Positions 1-8,209 of a DNA stretch of 64,000 bases are shown piece after piece (position 1 is the first letter of the stretch; each line of letters starts with the position of its first letter). Below the pieces are notes generated by a model. That model was not told where the DNA came from and ran no database searches. It worked only from the letters and a program-made list of their open reading frames with translations. The stretch lies in assembly GCF_017377855.1 (NCBI RefSeq), contig NZ_JAFREP010000005.1:186001-250000 (forward strand), read 5' to 3'. The DNA comes from Acanthopleuribacter pedis (GTDB taxonomy: Bacteria > Acidobacteriota > Holophagae > Acanthopleuribacterales > Acanthopleuribacteraceae). Both the position numbers and the translations under genes were made by a program.

Positions 1-122
1 TAATGCTGGATTACCTGTTTGAGTTGCCCAGCATGACCTCCACCAAAGAGTTGACGGTGACCGCGGAAATGATCCGCAGCAAGAAGCTGAAGTTCTCGAT
101 TATCGAGGACATTGCCGGCTAA
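1..122 (+). CDS. clpX: C-terminal tail of a ClpX-like AAA+ unfoldase (partial)
   Basis: Only the last 39 or so codons are inside the window, ending in TAA at 120-122. The peptide begins MLDYLFELPSMTSTKELTVT. This resembles the end of ClpX, where the small C-terminal AAA+ subdomain has a (L/M)LDxMFELPS helix followed by a short beta-rich tail. ClpX unfolds substrates for the ClpP protease in the cytoplasm. In many bacteria clpX and lon lie just before engB, which fits the next gene. The assignment rests on this short tail and gene order only; another AAA+ protein is possible. Confidence 0.65.
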   Translation, partial: MLDYLFELPSMTSTKELTVTAEMIRSKKLKFSIIEDIAG

Positions 123-150
123 ACCCGAGACTCAAATGAACCATTAACCC

Positions 151-184
151 AACGAGGCGGCTCCCCGCCTCGTTGTTGCTTTTG
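151..184 (+). terminator. Rho-independent terminator after the clpX-like gene
   Basis: A perfect 10-bp stem is formed by AACGAGGCGG (151-160) and CCGCCTCGTT (165-174) with a CTCC loop. It is followed by a T-rich stretch (GTTGCTTTTGC). It lies 29 bases after the stop codon and separates the upstream gene from engB. Confidence 0.85.
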
Positions 185-339
185 CGAGGGTGCGAGCCTT
201 GGCAAGTCCCGTTTTTGCGACGCGGGGCGGGGCTTAAATGCGCCTTGCAGGTTGTCATCTTTTCCTGTAAGCTAGCTGTTAAATTCACCCTTTGTCAAAA
301 AATTTATCATTCTTTGCTGCTCAAGGCATTTGAGGAACG

Positions 340-960
340 ATGCAAGTACGTTCTGCTGTTTTCGTTACATCAGCGGCTGATTCCAGCGGCTTTTTGAAAC
401 GCCCGATACCCCATTTTGTGTTCGCGGGTCGATCCAACGTGGGCAAATCGAGCTTGCTCAACAGTCTGCTCAACCGAAAGAAGTTAGCGAAAACCTCGCA
501 AACTCCAGGAAAGACGCGACTTGTTAACTATTTCCTCATCAATGATCAATTTTTTTTCGTGGATATTCCCGGCTATGGCTACGCGAAAGTCAGCAAACAG
601 GAACAAGAAAAATGGGGCTCACTCATTGAGGATTACCTCACGGAGACGCCCTTTATCGGCGTCATCTTCCTTTTGTTGGATATTCGCCATGATCCTTCCG
701 TGCATGACCGACAAATGATCGACTGGTTACGGGCGACGGGTTTTCCATTCCGGATCATCCTGACAAAGGCAGACAAGCTTTCTCGCAACAAGGGGTTACA
801 ACAGCAGCGGAATCTCGCCAAGCAATTGGGAATGAGCAACACCGATCTGATTGTAACCAGTTCCCAGAATGGGAACGGCATGCGCGATGTCTGGACCTTT
901 CTCAACCAGGCTTTTGAGGAAACCAAAAGCCGGATTAACCAGCAAAAGGATGCGTCATGA
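340..960 (+). CDS. engB: Ribosome-biogenesis GTPase EngB (YihA/YsxC)
   Basis: This 206-residue cytoplasmic TrmE-Era-EngA-EngB-Septin-like GTPase is the usual length for EngB, which is needed for assembly of the large ribosomal subunit. The GTPase motifs are in order: G1 GRSNVGKSS (about residues 30-38), a TPGKT switch I (about 56), G3 DIPGYGYAK (about 75), G4 TKAD (about 143) and a G5 TSS (about 172). ATG at 340 is chosen because the conserved N-terminal strand ([11 protein letters not shown]) starts directly after it. The 3' end overlaps rho by four bases (ATGA), so the two genes are probably translationally coupled. Confidence 0.95.
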   Translation: MQVRSAVFVTSAADSSGFLKRPIPHFVFAGRSNVGKSSLLNSLLNRKKLAKTSQTPGKTRLVNYFLINDQFFFVDIPGYGYAKVSKQEQEKWGSLIEDYLTETPFIGVIFLLLDIRHDPSVHDRQMIDWLRATGFPFRIILTKADKLSRNKGLQQQRNLAKQLGMSNTDLIVTSSQNGNGMRDVWTFLNQAFEETKSRINQQKDAS

Positions 961-2210
961 ATATTTCCGATCTTAAAGAAATGAGCATTGAGCAACTGGT
1001 TGGTCAAGCAAAGAAGCTGAAACTCCAGGGCATCGCCGGCCTGCGTAAGCAAGAGTTGATTTTTAAACTTTTGCAAGCCCAGACGGAAAAAAGCGGCTTG
1101 ATGTTCAGTGAAGGGGTTTTGGAAATTTTGCCGGAAGGGTACGGCTTCTTGCGCGCCCCCGATTATAATTACCTGCCCGGGCCGGACGACGTTTATGTCT
1201 CGCCCTCTCAAATTCGCAAGTTCAATTTACAGACGGGCGACACGGTCAGCGGCCAAATTCGTTCGCCTAAGGAAGGGGAGAAGTTTTTCGCGTTGCTCAA
1301 GATTGAGGCGATCAACTTCGACATACCCGAAAAGACCCACGAAAAGATTTTGTTCGACAACCTGGTCCCCTTGTATCCCGACAAACGGATCACGCTTGAG
1401 ATGGAGCCGGACAACCTTTCCGGCCGTGTCATGGACTTGATGACCCCGCTCGGTAAAGGCCAGCGTGGTTTGATTGTGGCGCCGCCCCGTACCGGTAAAA
1501 CCATGTTGCTACAGAGTATTGCCAACTCGATAACGCGCAACCATCCCGAGGTTTATTTAATTGTTCTATTGATCGATGAACGCCCGGAAGAAGTCACCGA
1601 CATGGAGCGTGGTGTTGACGGCGAGGTGATCAGTTCGACCTTTGACGAACCGGCCAACCGCCACGTGCAAGTGGCCGAGATGGTGATTGAAAAAGCCAAA
1701 CGTTTGGTGGAATACAAAAAAGACGTGGTCATTTTGCTCGATTCCATTACGCGTCTGGCGCGTGCCTACAACACCATTGTCCCGCCGAGTGGCAAAGTAT
1801 TGAGTGGTGGTGTTGATTCCAACGCCTTGCAACGGCCCAAACGGTTTTTTGGTGCCGCGCGCAACATTGAGGGCGGGGGCAGTTTGACCATCATCGCCAC
1901 CGCGCTGGTTGAGACCGGTAGCCGCATGGACGACGTCATTTTTGAAGAATTCAAAGGGACCGGCAACATGGAGGTCATCCTCGACCGCAAGTTGTCCGAC
2001 CGTCGCGTGTTCCCCGCCATCGACATTTCCCGTTCCGGTACGCGCAAGGAGGAGCTGTTGCTTTCCAAGCTAGAGCTCAACCGCCTGTGGGTACTGCGCA
2101 AGGTACTCAATCCGCTATCTGCAACCGAGGCGATGGAACTCCTGTGCGAGCGTTTGGCCCGCACCAAATCCAACTCCGCCTTCCTGGAAAACCTCGCCAA
2201 AGGCGGATAG
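957..2210 (+). CDS. rho: Transcription termination factor Rho
   Basis: This 417-residue homohexameric RNA-dependent ATPase terminates transcription at C-rich unstructured RNA. Residues 1-45 form the Rho N-terminal helical domain ([16 protein letters not shown]). The RNA-binding cold-shock-like domain follows ([15 protein letters not shown], about 51-65). The ATPase domain has Walker A APPRTGKT (about 176-183), Walker B VVILLDS (about 258-264) and the Q-loop/R-loop region [20 protein letters not shown]. It has no long N-terminal insertion, unlike actinobacterial Rho. Its start overlaps engB (ATGA). No convincing terminator follows; the tandem array begins about 130 bases downstream. Confidence 0.97.
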   Translation: MNISDLKEMSIEQLVGQAKKLKLQGIAGLRKQELIFKLLQAQTEKSGLMFSEGVLEILPEGYGFLRAPDYNYLPGPDDVYVSPSQIRKFNLQTGDTVSGQIRSPKEGEKFFALLKIEAINFDIPEKTHEKILFDNLVPLYPDKRITLEMEPDNLSGRVMDLMTPLGKGQRGLIVAPPRTGKTMLLQSIANSITRNHPEVYLIVLLIDERPEEVTDMERGVDGEVISSTFDEPANRHVQVAEMVIEKAKRLVEYKKDVVILLDSITRLARAYNTIVPPSGKVLSGGVDSNALQRPKRFFGAARNIEGGGSLTIIATALVETGSRMDDVIFEEFKGTGNMEVILDRKLSDRRVFPAIDISRSGTRKEELLLSKLELNRLWVLRKVLNPLSATEAMELLCERLARTKSNSAFLENLAKGG

Positions 2211-2341
2211 CCCCTTGGGGTGGACGCCCTTATGGTGTGATCGCGTGTTTTCGGGTAGAGGTACGGCCCCGGGTGAACGGGTTTGATTCAACCTACAACC
2301 CGGCTTGGGTATGGGTTTGAGCGATACCCGACCCGGCACGA

Positions 2342-3290
2342 GGGGGATTAACCCGGAACACGACCCGGTATGGACGGGGGATTGACCCGGAACACAACCC
2401 GGTGGGGCGTGGGGTTAACCCGGAACACAACCCGGTGTGGGCTTGGGATTAACCCGGGACATAACCCGGTGTAGGGGCTTGGGATTGACCCGGGACATAA
2501 CCCGGTGTAGGGGCTTGGGATTAACCCGGGACATAACCCGATGTAGGGGCTTGGGATTGACCCGGGACATAACCCGGTGTAGGGGCTTGGGATTAACCCG
2601 GGACATAACCCGGTGTAGGGGCTTGGGATTAACCCGGAACACGACCCGGTGTGGGCGTGGGGTTGACCCGGGACATAACCCGGTGGGGCGTGGGATTGAC
2701 CCGGAACACGACCCGGTGTGGGTGTGGGGTTGACCCGGGACATAACCCGGTGGGGCGTGGGGTTGACCCGGAACACGACCCTGTGTGGGCGTGGGGTTGA
2801 CCCGGAACACAACCCGGCATGGACGGGGGGATTGACCCGGAACACAACCCGGTGTGGGGGCTTGGGATTAACCCGGGACATAACCCGGTGTGGGGGCTTG
2901 GGATTAACCCGGGACATAACCCGGTGTGGGCGTGGGGTTGACCCGGAACATAACCCGGTGTGGGCGTGGGATTGACCCGGAACACGACCCGGTGTGGGCG
3001 TGGGGTTGACCCGGAACATAACCCGGTGTGGGCGTGGGATTGACCCGGAACACGACCCGGTGTGGGTGTGGGGTTGACCCGGGACATAACCCGGTGGGGC
3101 GTGGGGTTGACCCGGAACACGACCCTGTGTGGGCGTGGGATTGACCCGGAACACAACCCGGTGTGGGCGTGGGGTTGACCCGGAACATAACCCGGTGTGG
3201 GCGTGGGATTGACCCGGAACATAACCGGGTGTGGGTGTGGGGTTGACCCGGAACACGACCCGGTATGGACGGGGGATTGACCCGGCGCGC
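2342..3290. repeat. GC-rich tandem array, about 27 units of 33-36 bp
   Basis: The unit reads TTGACCCGGAACACGACCCG followed by GTGTGGGCGTGGGG. Counting the ACCCGG(A/G)ACA core gives about 27 copies, the first near 2350 and the last near 3245, plus a partial copy at 3279. Variants are 33 bp (GGTGGGGCG type), 34 bp (GTGTGGGCG type) and 36 bp (GTAGGGGCTTG type), and adjacent units often share a variant, as expected from unequal exchange or slippage. Degenerate half-units can be traced back to about 2265. The 34-bp period is not a multiple of three and both strands stay open by composition, so the long open frames through it are not taken as genes. No unique spacers are present, so it is not a CRISPR. 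Confidence 0.95.
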
Positions 3291-3436
3291 CCCAACGGGG
3301 GCCGCTCAGCTCTTTCGCTCGGTAACTCTACAATCTCCCTGGGTGCTAATAAGCGTCTTGTTTGCAATGTTTTGTGTATTGTAAACAGCATGGCGGGTGA
3401 CGATTTGATCTCTTCCTGACTTGTGGTTTAGATTGG

Positions 3437-3477
3437 ATTTGTCGACAAATTGTCGCCGAGAGAAAAGCGCTTTTCTC
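3437..3477 (+). promoter_or_regulatory. Two perfect palindromes upstream of the integrase
   Basis: A 14-bp palindrome (ATTTGTCGACAAAT, 3437-3450) and an 18-bp palindrome (GAGAAAAGCGCTTTTCTC, 3460-3477) lie ten bases apart, 33 bases before the integrase start. Dyads in this position typically act as operators for a dimeric repressor or as accessory recombinase sites. The 18-mer has no loop, so as RNA it is a weaker hairpin candidate. The role is inferred from position only. Confidence 0.5.
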
Positions 3478-3509
3478 CTTCCTACTGCCAAATTTGAAGG
3501 AGAAACCCC

Positions 3510-4946
3510 ATGGCAAAAACTGTTCGATTCAATAAAACCCTTCTCACTGGACTGGTCCGCGACCAGCAATCATGCATCGTTAAAGACCGCGAAGTCGCCG
3601 GACTTAAATTCACCGTTGGCAAGAAACGGTCGTGCTTCGTTTTTGAAAAACGGATCTCTGGGAGCAAAGGCTCTCCGATCAAGATCACCATTGGGGCCTT
3701 CCCAGCCATTTCTATAGAGCTGGCTCGGCAACAGGCTCGAGCTTATGCCAGCCTCTGTGAAAGGGGTATTGACCCCAGAGAACAGAAGACCCCTGGCCAG
3801 GATGAGCAGGAACACTGTGATATCCGACTGAAGACACTCGTCGCCAAGTTTTTTGAACTCAAGAGCGACCTGAGTCATCGCACCCTGCGCAAGTACCACT
3901 ACACCGTGAATTACCACTTTCCCCCTGAATGGATGGACCTTGAAGTGACGGCTATAACTCCAGAGGCACTGGTGGAGCAATTCCATGAAGCCCGTAAAAC
4001 AGCTCGTGATGGGTGCTTTACCTTTCTTAAAGTCTTCAGCAACATCTGGAATACATGCGCCCCCTACTGCAAGGGGCCAAACGATGAATGGTTGTTGCAC
4101 ACCAACCCTGTGTCGAATGCACGGAATATGCTCAAACACATTAAACACGATCCACCGCGACGCCAGTTCGTCCCTTCATCCTATTTAGGAAAATTCGTGG
4201 TCACAGTGGAAAACTGGGCAGAAAACAAGATTATTGGAACCCCTACCACCGCACTCTCACAGCGGTATTGTCATTTGGTTCTCCTCTGTTTGTTTACTGG
4301 TATGCGTGGGATCGAAGCACGAAGCCTGCGTTGGAAGTATATTGACCTGGAACAGGGGCTCATTTGCCTTCCGGGTACAGCAGATGATGTTGCCGCTCAA
4401 TTCACTGGCGTAAAAAACAAACAGAACCACTTGATTCCCCTCTCCACCTACCCCTGGGAGCTGCTTCGTCAGCTGCATCGTCAGCGAGAGTCCATCAGCC
4501 CATATGTGTTTCCTTCGATTTTGTCAGTCAACAAGCCTATTTCTGATCATGGTCGATGCTCCAAACAATTGAGCTTCCTGGTCGGAATTGATTTCGGCCT
4601 CCACGCATGTCGCCGGACCTTCGCCTCTGTAGCCGACGATGTGGGTCTGGATTATCTCAAAGTGAAACGCTCCCTCAACCACAGCTTCGAAGGTGGGGTC
4701 ACTGGTGGGTATATTAATCCTGGCTTCAACCCTGATCGTCGAAGAACTCATTTTCAGAAAATCTGTGACTACATCTTGCGCTGCAAATCCGAGTACCTAG
4801 GGCACATTAAAGCCTCTCATCAAGAGATCGACGAACAGAAGGTGCTTCAGGAGCTGGAATGTTATGCGCTGGAACTCGGTTTATCTCGTGCGAGAGTTCA
4901 AGAGTTACTGTTCTCTGGGCTACAACAGGTTCAACGAGGAGCCTAA
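3510..4946 (+). CDS. int: Tyrosine site-specific integrase, P4/DUF4102 type
   Basis: This 478-residue DNA strand-exchange enzyme would integrate and excise a genomic island. The N-terminal arm-DNA-binding domain (DUF4102-like) is visible at residues 1-90 (VAGLKFTVGKKRSCFVFEKR, then IKITIGAFPAISIELARQQA). A SAM-like core-binding domain follows (about 105-215). The catalytic domain carries the expected residues: R in TGMRGIEA (about 265), K in the KNKQNHLIPL strand, HACRR (about 364), the second H in SLNHSF and the nucleophile Y in GGYI (about 400). AAGGAG sits 8 bases before ATG. No tRNA gene adjoins it, so its attachment site is unknown; the tandem array lies just upstream. Confidence 0.93.
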   Translation: MAKTVRFNKTLLTGLVRDQQSCIVKDREVAGLKFTVGKKRSCFVFEKRISGSKGSPIKITIGAFPAISIELARQQARAYASLCERGIDPREQKTPGQDEQEHCDIRLKTLVAKFFELKSDLSHRTLRKYHYTVNYHFPPEWMDLEVTAITPEALVEQFHEARKTARDGCFTFLKVFSNIWNTCAPYCKGPNDEWLLHTNPVSNARNMLKHIKHDPPRRQFVPSSYLGKFVVTVENWAENKIIGTPTTALSQRYCHLVLLCLFTGMRGIEARSLRWKYIDLEQGLICLPGTADDVAAQFTGVKNKQNHLIPLSTYPWELLRQLHRQRESISPYVFPSILSVNKPISDHGRCSKQLSFLVGIDFGLHACRRTFASVADDVGLDYLKVKRSLNHSFEGGVTGGYINPGFNPDRRRTHFQKICDYILRCKSEYLGHIKASHQEIDEQKVLQELECYALELGLSRARVQELLFSGLQQVQRGA

Positions 4947-4951
4947 AAAGA

Positions 4952-5009
4952 GCAGCCAACCGCCAGAGGAGTATGGAATGCTGGTGAATTCCGAAGTACG
5001 GTTGGCTGC
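4952..5009. repeat. 11-bp inverted repeat after the integrase
   Basis: GCAGCCAACCG (4952-4962) is mirrored perfectly by CGGTTGGCTGC (4999-5009) around a 36-base loop. It starts only five bases after the integrase stop. There is no T-run after it, so it is not a classical terminator. It could be an attachment-site arm pair or an RNA stem. Confidence 0.5.
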
Positions 5010-5127
5010 GTAGAGAAAAAGACCAGATTCGAGTTCATTGTCTTGGAATTTGTGTCTGATGATGGATTCGCGGAAAGGCAGACCTTCCCTGGGTGAACAA
5101 AAAGAAGCGTGAAGGGTGAGCTGGGCT

Positions 5128-5152
5128 AAAAAAAACCGCCAGCCCCGTGGCG
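5128..5152 (-). terminator. Intrinsic terminator of the phosphatase operon
   Basis: Read on the minus strand, CGCCA and TGGCG (5148-5152 and 5137-5141 on the plus strand) pair around a CGGGGC loop and are followed by eight T residues (the A-run at 5128-5135). It lies 53 bases past the stop of the 97-residue gene, in the right place to end the two-gene minus-strand operon. Confidence 0.7.
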
Positions 5153-5204
5153 ATTTCAGGTCAGGGCACCCGATTACGAAAGTGGTACTGGCCACCTACT
5201 CAGC

Positions 5205-5498
5205 TCAGGCCTTTTGGTGGCGTTCCAGGGAGCGTCGCATCGCTTCTTTCCAACGACGACCGACCCAGCCAGCCGTTGCAGGTTGGCCTGGAAGAAAAAC
5301 GACACCATCCCCTGATTTTGGGAATTTATGTCGTGTGGAAAACTGTGCTAAATTCACGCGAATGCGATAGCGCAGCCTCTCCATGTCTTCCAGGCCGAAG
5401 CGTTCGAGTAATCCCCGTTCAAGAGCGAATCGAAAGATCTTCGCGGGGGTAAACAGTTCGTTATCTGGTAACTCGAGAACGATGGAAGCGTACTTCAT
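5205..5498 (-). CDS. Small hypothetical protein coupled to the PP2C gene
   Basis: I do not recognise the family. The 97-residue protein is rich in Arg and Leu. It has an alpha-helical N-terminal half (ELFTPAKIFRFALERGLLER) and a middle segment (RLRYRIRVNLAQF) that could be a small helix-turn-helix or protein-binding fold. It begins with ATG after AGAAGG and follows the phosphatase stop by 15 bases on the same strand, so the two are probably co-transcribed. A regulatory or adaptor role next to the phosphatase is a guess from position. An intrinsic terminator follows at 5152-5128. Confidence 0.6.
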   Translation of the reverse strand: MKYASIVLELPDNELFTPAKIFRFALERGLLERFGLEDMERLRYRIRVNLAQFSTRHKFPKSGDGVVFLPGQPATAGWVGRRWKEAMRRSLERHQKA

Positions 5499-5513
5499 GA
5501 AACCTTCTTACCG

Positions 5514-6329
5514 TTACAACTGGATGACCACAGCGGTGGCATTATCGGAAGCCTTGGCATCCTTGGCTTTCATCATGAACTGCTCCGCTTGACGTTCCGG
5601 CATTCGCGTCGCATCGGCCAGGATGGCACATACCTGAATCGGTCCGAGCGTTTCGTATAACCCATCGGAGCAGATCAAAAATGTGTCCCCGGGAGCACAG
5701 GGTTCACAACCTTGCTCGGGAAGGAGTCCATCCATTCCAACATGCTGCGTGAGCCGATGGCCAAACTGAGCAAGCTGATCCCTGCTATCGGGATGGCCAC
5801 TTGCTCGGATCAGTTCGCGGTAATTTTGGTCCCTGGTGAGGAGTGTTATCTGACCGCCTCTTAACCGGTAAATCCGGGTATCACCTACATGAATCCAATG
5901 GAACGCATGCCGGTAAAACACGCCGCCACTAAAGGTAGACCCCATACCCGCGTACGCCACATTACATTCGATGTGCCGGAGCACTTCTTCATTCGCTTGG
6001 GCGAGGGCTCGGGCGAGAATACATCGCATCAGCGGTTCATTGCCGGTGTTCGGGCGTTGACCCCACTCTCGTGGCCATGACCAGTTTCGCGCGTGAGCAT
6101 GCAGCATCCATTTCGCGAAATGCTCCACGGTTGTTTTTGCCGCGAACTCACCATGTGCATGCCCGCCCATGCCGTCAGCGACGGCAAAGACACGGGGTTC
6201 AGAAAGGCAAAGTGCGACATCTTCATTCTTCTGTCGGTTTCCAACGAACGAGGCCCAACCGGCATGAAGCGTAAGTTCGGGTGGGGTCCAGGCCTTGGTT
6301 TTCGGGAGTAAGCGGTGAAATGGGGTCAT
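5514..6329 (-). CDS. PP2C-family Ser/Thr protein phosphatase
   Basis: This 271-residue cytoplasmic metal-dependent phosphatase (PPM family) would remove phosphate from Ser/Thr of kinase substrates. The metal-binding and core motifs are all present: RQKNEDV (about 33), VADGMGGHAHGE (about 50-61), GMGSTF (about 127), HVGDTRIYRLR (about 146), LLTRDQNY (about 163), LICSDGLYE (about 217) and ASDNATAVV (about 260). The acidic metal ligands in NED, DG, SDG and DN are intact, so it should be active. No Shine-Dalgarno sequence is evident before ATG at 6329. Likely partners are the Ser/Thr kinases at 24.7-27.3 kb and 35.8-36.9 kb. It contrasts with the degenerate homologue at 10142-10993. Confidence 0.93.
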   Translation of the reverse strand: MTPFHRLLPKTKAWTPPELTLHAGWASFVGNRQKNEDVALCLSEPRVFAVADGMGGHAHGEFAAKTTVEHFAKWMLHAHARNWSWPREWGQRPNTGNEPLMRCILARALAQANEEVLRHIECNVAYAGMGSTFSGGVFYRHAFHWIHVGDTRIYRLRGGQITLLTRDQNYRELIRASGHPDSRDQLAQFGHRLTQHVGMDGLLPEQGCEPCAPGDTFLICSDGLYETLGPIQVCAILADATRMPERQAEQFMMKAKDAKASDNATAVVIQL

Positions 6330-7027
6330 AAACTAAAGTTCTCGATCATTGAAGTGTGGGGTCCATGGTCAGTCCGGTTCAAAACGGCTATTTCGTAGGA
6401 GGTGGAATAACCAGAATCAGACCGACCACGGGTAAAGCGCGCTTTATGGCACTCAGGCCTCCAGACAGGGCACAGGCTTCGTTCCCCTCCGGTGTGGTTA
6501 CTTTGCGCCAAGTACTTTGCTAACGAGCTGAAACACACCTGTTCCGGGAATTTGCTTCAGCGCAATTACTAACAAACACTTGTGCGCACCGCATCGGGCG
6601 TAACAATGAAAATTTAAATACATATTCACCAAATACAAAAGAACAGCATGTCGGTCTTGAGTAACTCTCTGAATCTTTGCATCTTGTGTCGCAAAGGTCA
6701 TGAATACGGTGTTCGAAGCGCAGGCCATGAAAAAGACCGTTTCACAAAAACACCCGGAAAAACCGGAGACATGGTATGATCTCACGAAAAATTACGTTCC
6801 GGCACAAATGAGAGGGGTTTTGTATTGGGGAGCCGGACGGATTTTTTTTATGCGCCTTCGCCACTTTAGCGTTTCGACAGCGGCAAGCGCATGGCTATCA
6901 ATAATTTACTGAATACCTGGGGTTTCCGTCTCAAAGAGTGTTGTCCTCGTGGCCCAAATGGGCTGACCGGTACAGAGGGTGTACCGAATTCGGCAACGTG
7001 AAGCTTCAGGGATGAAAGGCAACGCAG
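6330..7027. other. Intergenic region, no supported gene
   Basis: This is a 700-base divergent spacer between the phosphatase (minus) and the TPR protein (plus). It must hold promoters for both. A TATGAT hexamer near 6774 could be a -10 box but lacks a good -35 partner. Short open frames on both strands have no recognisable composition or ribosome binding site, so none is called. Confidence 0.5.
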
Positions 7028-7942
7028 ATGAAATTACGACGGGTTTTATTGGTCCTCTGCCCTTTCTTTGTTTGGAACAACGTTTTTGCACAACCGGAAT
7101 TTGAGTTACATGAGCCACGCCCGTACACCACGGGAATGAACATTGCTCGGCAATATGGACCGGAAAAAGCATTCGAGTATTTTGATGACTGCCATGAACA
7201 GACCAATAATGACATGTGCTTTTATGGTCTCGCCTATACCTGGCAAATGATGGGCGAAAATCAAAAGGCGCTGGAAATGGTAAAGCTTTTGCTCGCCAAC
7301 CCGAATCTCCCAGACAAGTTCGCTGGGCATTGCTGGGCGCTTAATGGGGCGGCTCTCATCAATATGCACAAGTTTGAGGAAGCACATGAATCTTTGAAAA
7401 AGGCGCTCGTACTGTACCAAAAAGCCAAGCACCCCCGGAATCAGTTCAGGGTATTGGTGCAGTTAGGACATGGCAAGCTCAGATCAGGAGACCTAGAAGC
7501 AGCGGATTCCTACTTTGAGCGTGCCGCCTTTATTGCCATTTCAGAGGATGTTGGGCGTGGCCAGCTCTATACCATGATGTCAATATCAGCGTATACTCAA
7601 GGGAAAACCGAGATGGCCAGGACCTTTGCCGAACTCGCTTTTCCTGAATATGAACGCATCGGAAACCGGAGAGGCATGGTAGACGCCAAAGCCTACATTG
7701 GGTTCTATCTTCACGAATTGAATTGGAATGAGGAAGCCAAAAAGACCCTCAAAGAAGCCCATGACCTGGCCGAAATCTTCAAAACCGGCCCGATCACCTG
7801 GACCGTACTAGTGACCGCCTACATCAATAAATGTGAAACCCCAGAAAAAACCCAGGAACTTATCGATACCAGACTCAAGGACGAAACGGATATCTTCTTA
7901 CGTCGATTCACCGAACTCATAAAATCCAAGAAGTGCCCCTGA
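7028..7942 (+). CDS. Exported TPR-repeat protein
   Basis: The 304-residue protein starts with a Sec signal peptide (MKLRRVLLVLCPFFVWNNVF, cleavage likely after FAQ). The rest is helical and built of tetratricopeptide-like pairs: YGPEKAFEYFDDC, MMGENQKALEMVKLLLANP, HKFEEAHESLKKALVLYQKA, SGDLEAADSYFERAAFIA, QGKTEMARTFAELAFPEY and NWNEEAKKTLKEAHDLAEI. Such proteins act as periplasmic or outer-membrane scaffolds; the partner is unknown. The extracytoplasmic location is inferred from the signal peptide. The next small gene follows after 21 bases on the same strand. Confidence 0.8.
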   Translation: MKLRRVLLVLCPFFVWNNVFAQPEFELHEPRPYTTGMNIARQYGPEKAFEYFDDCHEQTNNDMCFYGLAYTWQMMGENQKALEMVKLLLANPNLPDKFAGHCWALNGAALINMHKFEEAHESLKKALVLYQKAKHPRNQFRVLVQLGHGKLRSGDLEAADSYFERAAFIAISEDVGRGQLYTMMSISAYTQGKTEMARTFAELAFPEYERIGNRRGMVDAKAYIGFYLHELNWNEEAKKTLKEAHDLAEIFKTGPITWTVLVTAYINKCETPEKTQELIDTRLKDETDIFLRRFTELIKSKKCP

Positions 7943-7963
7943 TGGGCGAAAAGGAGCGTATCA

Positions 7964-8209
7964 ATGACCTCTATTTCAGGCAGCAACCCATTGTTGCCCA
8001 ACTCCTCGCAAATATTCCGGTCACCCCAAACCGGAACCCAACCAGCTGCGCCCCAGAGCAGCGAGTCTTCACCGGCAGATGGAGACACTGTCAGCTTTAG
8101 TACAGAAAGCCTCGCTCTTTCGCGGCAGACGGAATCTTCATCCCCAGCCGGGAAGGACGGTACTATTCCTGGTAGTCACCCCGATCCACCAGAAGATGAG
8201 GATGCCTAA
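7964..8209 (+). CDS. Small Ser/Pro-rich disordered protein
   Basis: This 81-residue frame is preceded by AAGGAG nine bases before ATG and lies 21 bases after the TPR gene. The protein is almost entirely Ser, Pro, Gly, Thr and Glu (QPAAPQSSESSPADGDTVSF) and ends in an acidic tail (PPEDEDA). It has no domain, signal peptide or membrane segment and is probably intrinsically disordered. The last four bases overlap the end of the converging gene. Function unknown; the ribosome binding site and spacing are the main support. Confidence 0.55.
   Translation: MTSISGSNPLLPNSSQIFRSPQTGTQPAAPQSSESSPADGDTVSFSTESLALSRQTESSSPAGKDGTIPGSHPDPPEDEDA

Noticed and set aside
2342-3290. Possible CRISPR array
   Set aside because: The whole unit is repeated with no unique spacers, and no cas genes are near.
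2348-3391. Long open frames on both strands through the 33-36 bp array, giving repeated VFRVNPTPTP-like and GLTRDITRCR-like proteins
   Set aside because: The unit length is mostly 34 bp, so the frame shifts at each unit; openness on both strands is explained by composition and no start has a ribosome binding site.
4952-5009. Terminator for the integrase
   Set aside because: The arms are separated by 36 bases and no T-tract follows.
6326-6785. Minus-strand frames of 70 and 95 residues
   Set aside because: No ribosome binding site, unusual cysteine-rich composition and no family pattern.
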